A stretch of DNA of 64,000 bases, taken from positions 310,001 to 374,000 of the forward strand of contig JAACJP010000005.1 in the NCBI GenBank assembly GCA_013368375.1, read 5' to 3'. The first letter of the stretch is position 1, and each line of letters begins with the position of its first letter. Below, piece after piece: positions 59,412-64,000 of this stretch. Both the position numbers and the translations under genes were made by a program. Under the pieces are notes generated by a model. That model had not been told where the DNA came from and searched no databases. It saw only the letters and a list, made by a program, of their open reading frames with translations. Source of the stretch: Tricholomella constricta. Taxonomy: Eukaryota; Basidiomycota; Agaricomycetes; Agaricales; Lyophyllaceae.

Positions 59412-60351
59412 TAGTGATTGTCACGGGTTTCAAAACCCGTGGGGGTTTTTGGGTAGGGTACGCTGGGGTACGGGTCCGGGTTGGAATCTGTTAACCCCGC
59501 CCGTACCCGTACCCCCAGCGTGGGTTGGGCGGGTTAAGCGGGTTTACTCAGCGGGTTTTCGAGGCGGGTTTTCCTTAAACGGAAAGATAATATAGGCCCG
59601 GAGGGCGCGGCCTACCCCCAACATCAGCAAAATGACCCAGCAGTAGGCAATGTCATATGATCGGTTGTTATGTTTGTGATTGTGTAGAGTCTGACAATGG
59701 GCTTGAATCTCTATCTCAATATATGCAATCAGTTACACCATTCTCCAACCTGGTCGCAATGTCTCCAATCTCTTCAAGTCAGTTACAGTTGATTATCAAT
59801 ATTCTATGTTGCTCACGCCTTGACCACAATACGGTTGTGAACCCAGGACTTGTCAGACTTGTGGACCAGTCACTCTCCACAGGCAAGCCTCCAGCTGCCG
59901 ACTTCAACAAAAAAGCAACCTCAAGCTCCAAAGAAGTCACAAAAGTGAGTGCGGGACAAACCATTTTTTGAGCAGACAATGGCTGAAATTTTGTACAGCA
60001 ACTTGCAAATGGTTCAGATGACTAACTGCCTGTTACCGCTGGTGACATGTTGAAGAAGGGCTAGGATGAATGTACCCAGCCACCCATGTGCCGTTAAACA
60101 AAGCGCGTTTACGCGTTTCGTCTCAAGACCAAACACGTAAACAATGGCACGTGATCATGTGATGAAGCCAGATTGGGACGAACTTCTTCTGTTTATTTAG
60201 AGACCCGTCGGGGGTTTCTTAACCCGCGGAACCCGTAAGAACCCCTACCCATACCCGCCAAAACTCTTACCCCTCGTCGCGGGTACGGGTTTCTAAGGGT
60301 ATGGGTACGGGTAGCCCTGGAAAACCCCAGGGTTACCCGTGACAATCACTA
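59412..60351. mobile_element. non-autonomous hAT-like TIR element, 940 bp
   Basis: The left end TAGTGATTGTCACGGGT and the right end ACCCGTGACAATCACTA are perfect inverted repeats. The 8-bp target duplication AGTCAACC is exact (59404-59411 and 60352-60359). Subterminal regions on both sides are packed with GGGTACGGGT/ACCCGTACCC-type motifs, as hAT elements often have. No transposase is present, and the inner open frame at 59657-59971 is not recognisable. Confidence 0.9.
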
Positions 60352-62239
60352 AGTCAACCAGCGACCACGAATGTTTGTTTGTCAAAATGCCAAACACCCG
60401 ACTTAGCGCCTTACAGGACGTACAAATGTTTCTTCACAGCCTGGGTCAGACTCTGGATCTGTCATTGATTCAGATGACGTCGGAGAGTTCATGGCCGGAA
60501 AAAACTTGTCATTGACGTGAGTCCGGTGGATGTCATCGACATGAATCTCGTCCTCGGGCTGGGACAGTGATGCTGGCATCAATGTGGGATGGCAAAGGTT
60601 GATATTGATATTCTGCAAAGGATGTTGGATTTTCATTTGCATCAGTGAATTGAATGGTGCTTACAACTGGACCTGGTCCCATCAGATGTATAACGAGAGT
60701 CAGTGTTCCATTGCTGATCTTAGTGGGTGCATGCCCGGAGAGCTTTGAGGCATTGGTCGAGATGTCGATATCTGGAAGTGTCATTGTGAAGGAGAAAATC
60801 TTGAGATACTGACGAGATTGAATCCACAAGGGGACTTTATATTTAGAGAAGGAAGTCAAAATGAGCAAAAGCGAGTAAAAAGGCACAATGCAAAACTTAC
60901 TTGAAAGCTTTGGTGTTCGAAGTCAGGTTGGATTGAGATTGCTCATGTCACGCTTTGGCCAGTGGTGAGCTCCAAATTACGGCTACATCCAGGTGTTCAG
61001 AGATTCTAAGGAGAATTGTCAGATTGATCAAGTAGAAGTACCAGTCCGAGCTTTGGAAATGGTGTTTACTCAACGGTAGATGAAGATGTCGGAAAAAGGA
61101 CGCTGGTGGTGTCAAAAGGGCATGATGATGGACAATGTCAAACAAACAAGTAACATATCAAATGCAGTCATCATTGGCCATTATCTCTACAAGATAATTG
61201 ATCGACATAAGATTGGGAAAATTTTGCGTTTGTGGTGTAGCTCTATCAGCGGCAGCCCAAAAATTTGCTGAATCAGGTCTTTCATGCCCACACTTTACCT
61301 TGTGAGCAGCCAAAAAGTTGTCTCGCAGGTCCAGCCACAGAGGATGGTTTGACGTTGGTGACCAGTCATTCTAAATACAGTTAAGTAATTTCTTCAATGC
61401 TTGACTTACCTACTCACCTTCACATTTTCTACCTGTAATATTTCTTGATATATCTCACCTTCTTCTCTCTTGTTCTCTTCTTCTTTTTCATTTCATTCTA
61501 TTTTATTTTATTTTATTCAACTACTCTACCCTTTCTGACGAGGTATTTCATACCTGGGTTGCTGATGTAACATAGTCAGGGATTGAATCTATCATCTATC
61601 ATTTATACTTCTGAAACTAGGCTTGTAACCAGTTGCCTCAAACTCCACTATGCTGTGTGTGAAGCGGCTGGGAGAAACAGATGTGTTTTAACCATGTCAC
61701 ACCTTGTCATGCTGAACTTAGAGAAATTTCGATGAATTGTGCTCTATTAGAATATGAAATCATTGCCTGTATCGTCTCGTGAACCACTCTTGTCTTCAGA
61801 GCTACTAGAAATGTCAATGTCATCAACCTCCACCCTATATACCCTATCCATGTAGAGCACATTGAGCACTCGGCCGGGAACAATAGCATATTAGACTTTG
61901 TACGCTGCAAGGCTCTTCATGAGGGTCTCGATGTCAGGAGGAGCATCTTGTGTGCCTTGATCACCACCGAATAGGTCATTGAGTCTGTTCGCAACTTAGC
62001 GGAGGGCCCCCTCAAGGCCACTGATGCTCCTCCACATTAGAAAAAACTTGTACCAGTCCGATCTTGACACAAAAAAGTCTTTTTTTCACCCATACATTCT
62101 GATTCTATGAGTTTCGAAATGCATAGTACAGGTAATGCCAAATTAGTGAGATTTTGGAGAGTGGATCATGATTTTGTTGAAGTCAAAAAGTGTTGATGTC
62201 GAATTTTTGCTAAGTTGAAGTCACACAGGGGAGGGACGG
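60352..62239. other. stretch without a named gene; possible small hypothetical gene on the minus strand
   Basis: On the minus strand, LPDIDISTNASKLSGHAPTK, ISNGTLTLVIHLMGPGPVV (about 60785-60660) and MTDPESDPGCEETFVRPVRR (ending 60403) could be exons of one hypothetical gene. The 61494-61517 stretch is a (TTTTA)n microsatellite. I find no family and no confident start. Confidence 0.3.
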
Positions 62240-62526
62240 TTAAATCACGTCCGTTTCTCCCAGTCCCTACAGCACTTATCAACAGACTACGCACCGACCC
62301 ATCAAACATCCTCATGTACTCCGACGGATTGCTGCTCGACGACAAACAAAACGGCAAAAGAACGGCAAAAAGAACGCCGGTTGGGGAGTAGTGGGATTCC
62401 AAGGCAACCGCAAGATCATCGTCAGAAGGGGAGGAATGGGACACACAGGAGAGGTATACGACACGGAACTAACCGGTCTAGTCATAGCTGCGAACAAGGC
62501 CATCACCGTTGCCAAAAGAGACCCCA
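62240..62526 (+). pseudogene. RNase H fragment of a LINE-type element, frameshifted
   Basis: NILMYSDGLLLDDKQNGK carries the first catalytic Asp. After a one-base frame change, NAGWGVVGFQGNRKIIV and EVYDTELTGLVIAANKA carry the Gly-rich strand and the catalytic Glu of an RNase H fold. The fragment stops abruptly where the LTR begins, so it was interrupted by that insertion. Confidence 0.75.
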
Positions 62527-63006
62527 TGTAAGGGGATGCATCGTGCACCCTGTTAGAGGACGTCCGGATGGGCGAAGGCAAGCGACGAGCTACAAGCCGG
62601 CACGAGCCAAGAGAGTCCTGAATGCGGTCAAGTGAGCAATCAACAGTGCGAAACGTGAGGAGGGCGACGAGAGAGCAAGCTAAGAGTCGATCAATGTATA
62701 AACCCGAAGATACTGTTATTGTTCAGGTTGGAGATATTCTATCTCCAACCCAGGCTTATCTACTACATCGCCGAGCCGGTGACTAAGGCGGTATGTAAAG
62801 GCGCTGACTACAGATGAGTAACAATTGTCCAGCTGACTGATAGGAATCTAAGTAGTGGTGTCGGTGTGGGAGTAATGGCTACGAAAGGGGCGTAAGAACA
62901 GTATGGCGGTCAGCAAGTATGTCTAAGGCGGGGGCCATGGGGGCCGATGACAGAGAACGAGAGACTAAGCAATAATAGGAGTGGGCACACGGTGCAGCCC
63001 CTTACA
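62527..63006 (-). repeat. long terminal repeat (3' LTR of a minus-strand retroelement)
   Basis: The 480-bp block starts TGTAAGGGG and ends CCCCTTACA, a perfect 9-bp terminal inverted repeat with the TG..CA ends of LTRs. It is followed on its right by a purine tract that reads AGAGGGGGGGTGA on the minus strand, as expected just upstream of a 3' LTR. The other LTR would be beyond the right edge. Confidence 0.8.
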
Positions 63007-63019
63007 TCACCCCCCCTCT
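63007..63019 (-). promoter_or_regulatory. polypurine tract of the LTR retroelement
   Basis: On the minus strand AGAGGGGGGGTGA directly abuts the TGTAAGGGG end of the LTR. It sets the element's orientation and plus-strand priming site by analogy with other retroelements. Confidence 0.65.
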
Positions 63020-63341
63020 AGCGGTTGTCTACCACGACGAACTCAATTTCTTCATTTTTTGGGCCACGGTGTCCCCCGTCGGGCCGTCTGGCGTGGAGCG
63101 ATTGGGCTGGGGACGGGAGTGCCAGTCGTGGCGCGGCTAACGTCCATCGGCATTGCTGGGATACTGACTGACATAGGGGAGGGGGCCGCGGATCGAGCGA
63201 GCGGAGAGGGTGCACGCGTAGGGTTGGGTTGGGTGTCCATTGCGGTCCGAGGCGTGGACGCCGCGCTGGGAGGACGCAAGAGAGCGTCATGGGTAGGGGA
63301 GCTGGTGCCGGCGGGGGCGGCCGCGCTGCTATACGATGGCC

Positions 63342-63989
63342 TCAGCGTAGAGGTGATAGGAGCTGACGGCTCCCGGTAAACGGTCTTAAGGGCAGGGGGT
63401 AAAGGTGCCCAACGAATCGGGTCAGGGGGGGCTCCCGACGAAGAGGGGCCGGTGCTGCAGGGGCGGCCGGCGCAGATTTGGCCTTCTTCTGCTTCTTTGG
63501 TGTGCGCACGCATTGACGAGCAATGCGCTTCCCCAATACAATGAGAGCATCACCGATCTGCCGATCAGTGCCCTTGATAGAGACTAAGCGCTGCTGTTCC
63601 TTGTCTGGCCCCATGGTGAAGGCCGAGATGTGAGCGCCGGAAAGGTCGTGGATTTGTTTAAATCCTCTTCCTCGAGAGCCGACGATGTGCAGCATAAGGG
63701 AGTCTGGGAACTCCAAGCCGATCAGATATCGGTCAGCTTTTCCTTCCATAGAGTTAATGAATTCCCCAGAGAGGTGGAAGGACGAGGGGTGGCCAGTGTT
63801 GGCGTTAGAGCGGCCGCTCTTGCGGCGAGGCAGAGGAGCGGGGGGAGGGGGTTTGTTAGACGATGGAGGGGCTTTAGAGACCGCCGCCGCAGTCGTGGTG
63901 GCAGCGATGACGGTGCCCGCTTCAAGGGCCGATAGGCGCGCTTCCATGGCGGAGAGTGCCAGTCGTGTCTGGCGTACAACGCGAGCCAT
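63342..63989 (-). CDS. KH-domain protein, probably a retroelement ORF
   Basis: The N terminus VRQTRLALSAMEARLSALEAG is a short coiled coil. A Pro-rich basic linker (PPPAPLPRRKSGRSN) follows. The KH domain comes next: RYLIGLEFPDSLMLHIVGSR, GRGFKQIHDLSGAHISAFT, then VSIKGTDRQIGDALIVLGKR, with the RNA-contacting GxxG loop as GSRG. The end is basic (RTPKKQKKAKSAPAAPA). The Met at 63989 is the first in the frame, but the true start could be beyond the window. It sits about 330 bp from the LTR, on the same strand as the polypurine tract, so a Gag-like nucleic-acid-binding role is inferred, not shown. A frame change near 63400-63290 may extend it into the Pro-rich and acidic tail. Confidence 0.6.
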   Translation of the reverse strand: MARVVRQTRLALSAMEARLSALEAGTVIAATTTAAAVSKAPPSSNKPPPPAPLPRRKSGRSNANTGHPSSFHLSGEFINSMEGKADRYLIGLEFPDSLMLHIVGSRGRGFKQIHDLSGAHISAFTMGPDKEQQRLVSIKGTDRQIGDALIVLGKRIARQCVRTPKKQKKAKSAPAAPAAPAPLRREPPLTRFVGHLYPLPLRPFTGSRQLLSPLR

Positions 63990-64000
63990 GTTTTCCAGTT

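Larger units (their letters stand above)
63007..64000 (-). mobile_element. internal 3' region of an LTR retroelement, cut by the window edge
   Basis: This is the sequence between the 3' LTR and the right edge. It holds the KH-domain reading frame and, in the two other frames, a Pro/Ser/Thr-rich stretch. The last frame before the polypurine tract ends GPKNEEIEFVVVDNR with the stop in the tract. No reverse transcriptase or integrase is visible in this part. Confidence 0.6.

Noticed and set aside
59440..60330. GGGTTT/ACCC-rich motifs resembling telomere repeats
   Set aside because: They are irregular and lie inside a TIR element with an exact target duplication, so they are subterminal transposon motifs and not an interstitial telomere.
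1..64000. CRISPR array, bacterial operon or Shine-Dalgarno signals
   Set aside because: The gene structure is plainly eukaryotic. The tandem repeats lack the spacer pattern of CRISPR.

Overview
This window is nuclear DNA of a filamentous basidiomycete, most likely an agaricomycete. The evidence is the gene structure (many short GT-AG introns of about 45-70 nt splitting nearly every gene), tRNA genes with introns, and gene families typical of that group: a copper-fist factor with Cys-rich tail motifs, a caspase-like protease, a XlnR-type Zn2Cys6 factor and a fungal P450. All CDS spans below run from start codon to stop codon and include introns. Exon joins were deduced by eye from splice sites and family conservation.

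Layout. 0-4.2 kb: the 3' end of an alpha/beta hydrolase and a fatty-acid hydroxylase-superfamily gene. 5.6-11 kb: a copper-responsive transcription factor and alanine aminotransferase, both on the minus strand. 12.5-20 kb: RRP9, a caspase-domain protein and a cytochrome P450, all on the plus strand. 20.3-23 kb: two tRNA-Leu and two tRNA-Asn genes around a CCC1/VIT1 iron transporter. 24.5-29.3 kb: a Hikeshi/OPI10 protein and an unusual protein that I read as four tandem dsRBD-like folds. 29.4-34 kb: a 3.6-kb element with terminal inverted repeats and an intron-containing gene, next to a 0.9-kb deletion derivative of the same family. 34.3-43.8 kb: an EMC8/9 subunit, a decayed gene and a XlnR-like transcription factor. 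44-47.1 kb: a hypothetical gene split by a LINE that is itself split by a small hAT-like element. 47.4-50.8 kb: two related membrane-protein genes separated by two different minisatellites. 51.5-58.6 kb: RTF1, purine nucleoside phosphorylase and an LDB17/SPIN90-like endocytic protein. 59.4-64 kb: a hAT-like non-autonomous element, a broken RNase H fragment, and an LTR retroelement with a KH-domain ORF running off the window.

Most recognisable genes are core housekeeping genes (rRNA processing, Paf1 complex, ER membrane complex, purine salvage, Hsp70 import). There is no convincing secondary-metabolite cluster, because the single P450 has no biosynthetic partners. The less ordinary content is the mobile-element layering (29-34, 44-47 and 59-64 kb), the multi-dsRBD-like protein and the duplicated membrane-protein/minisatellite locus.
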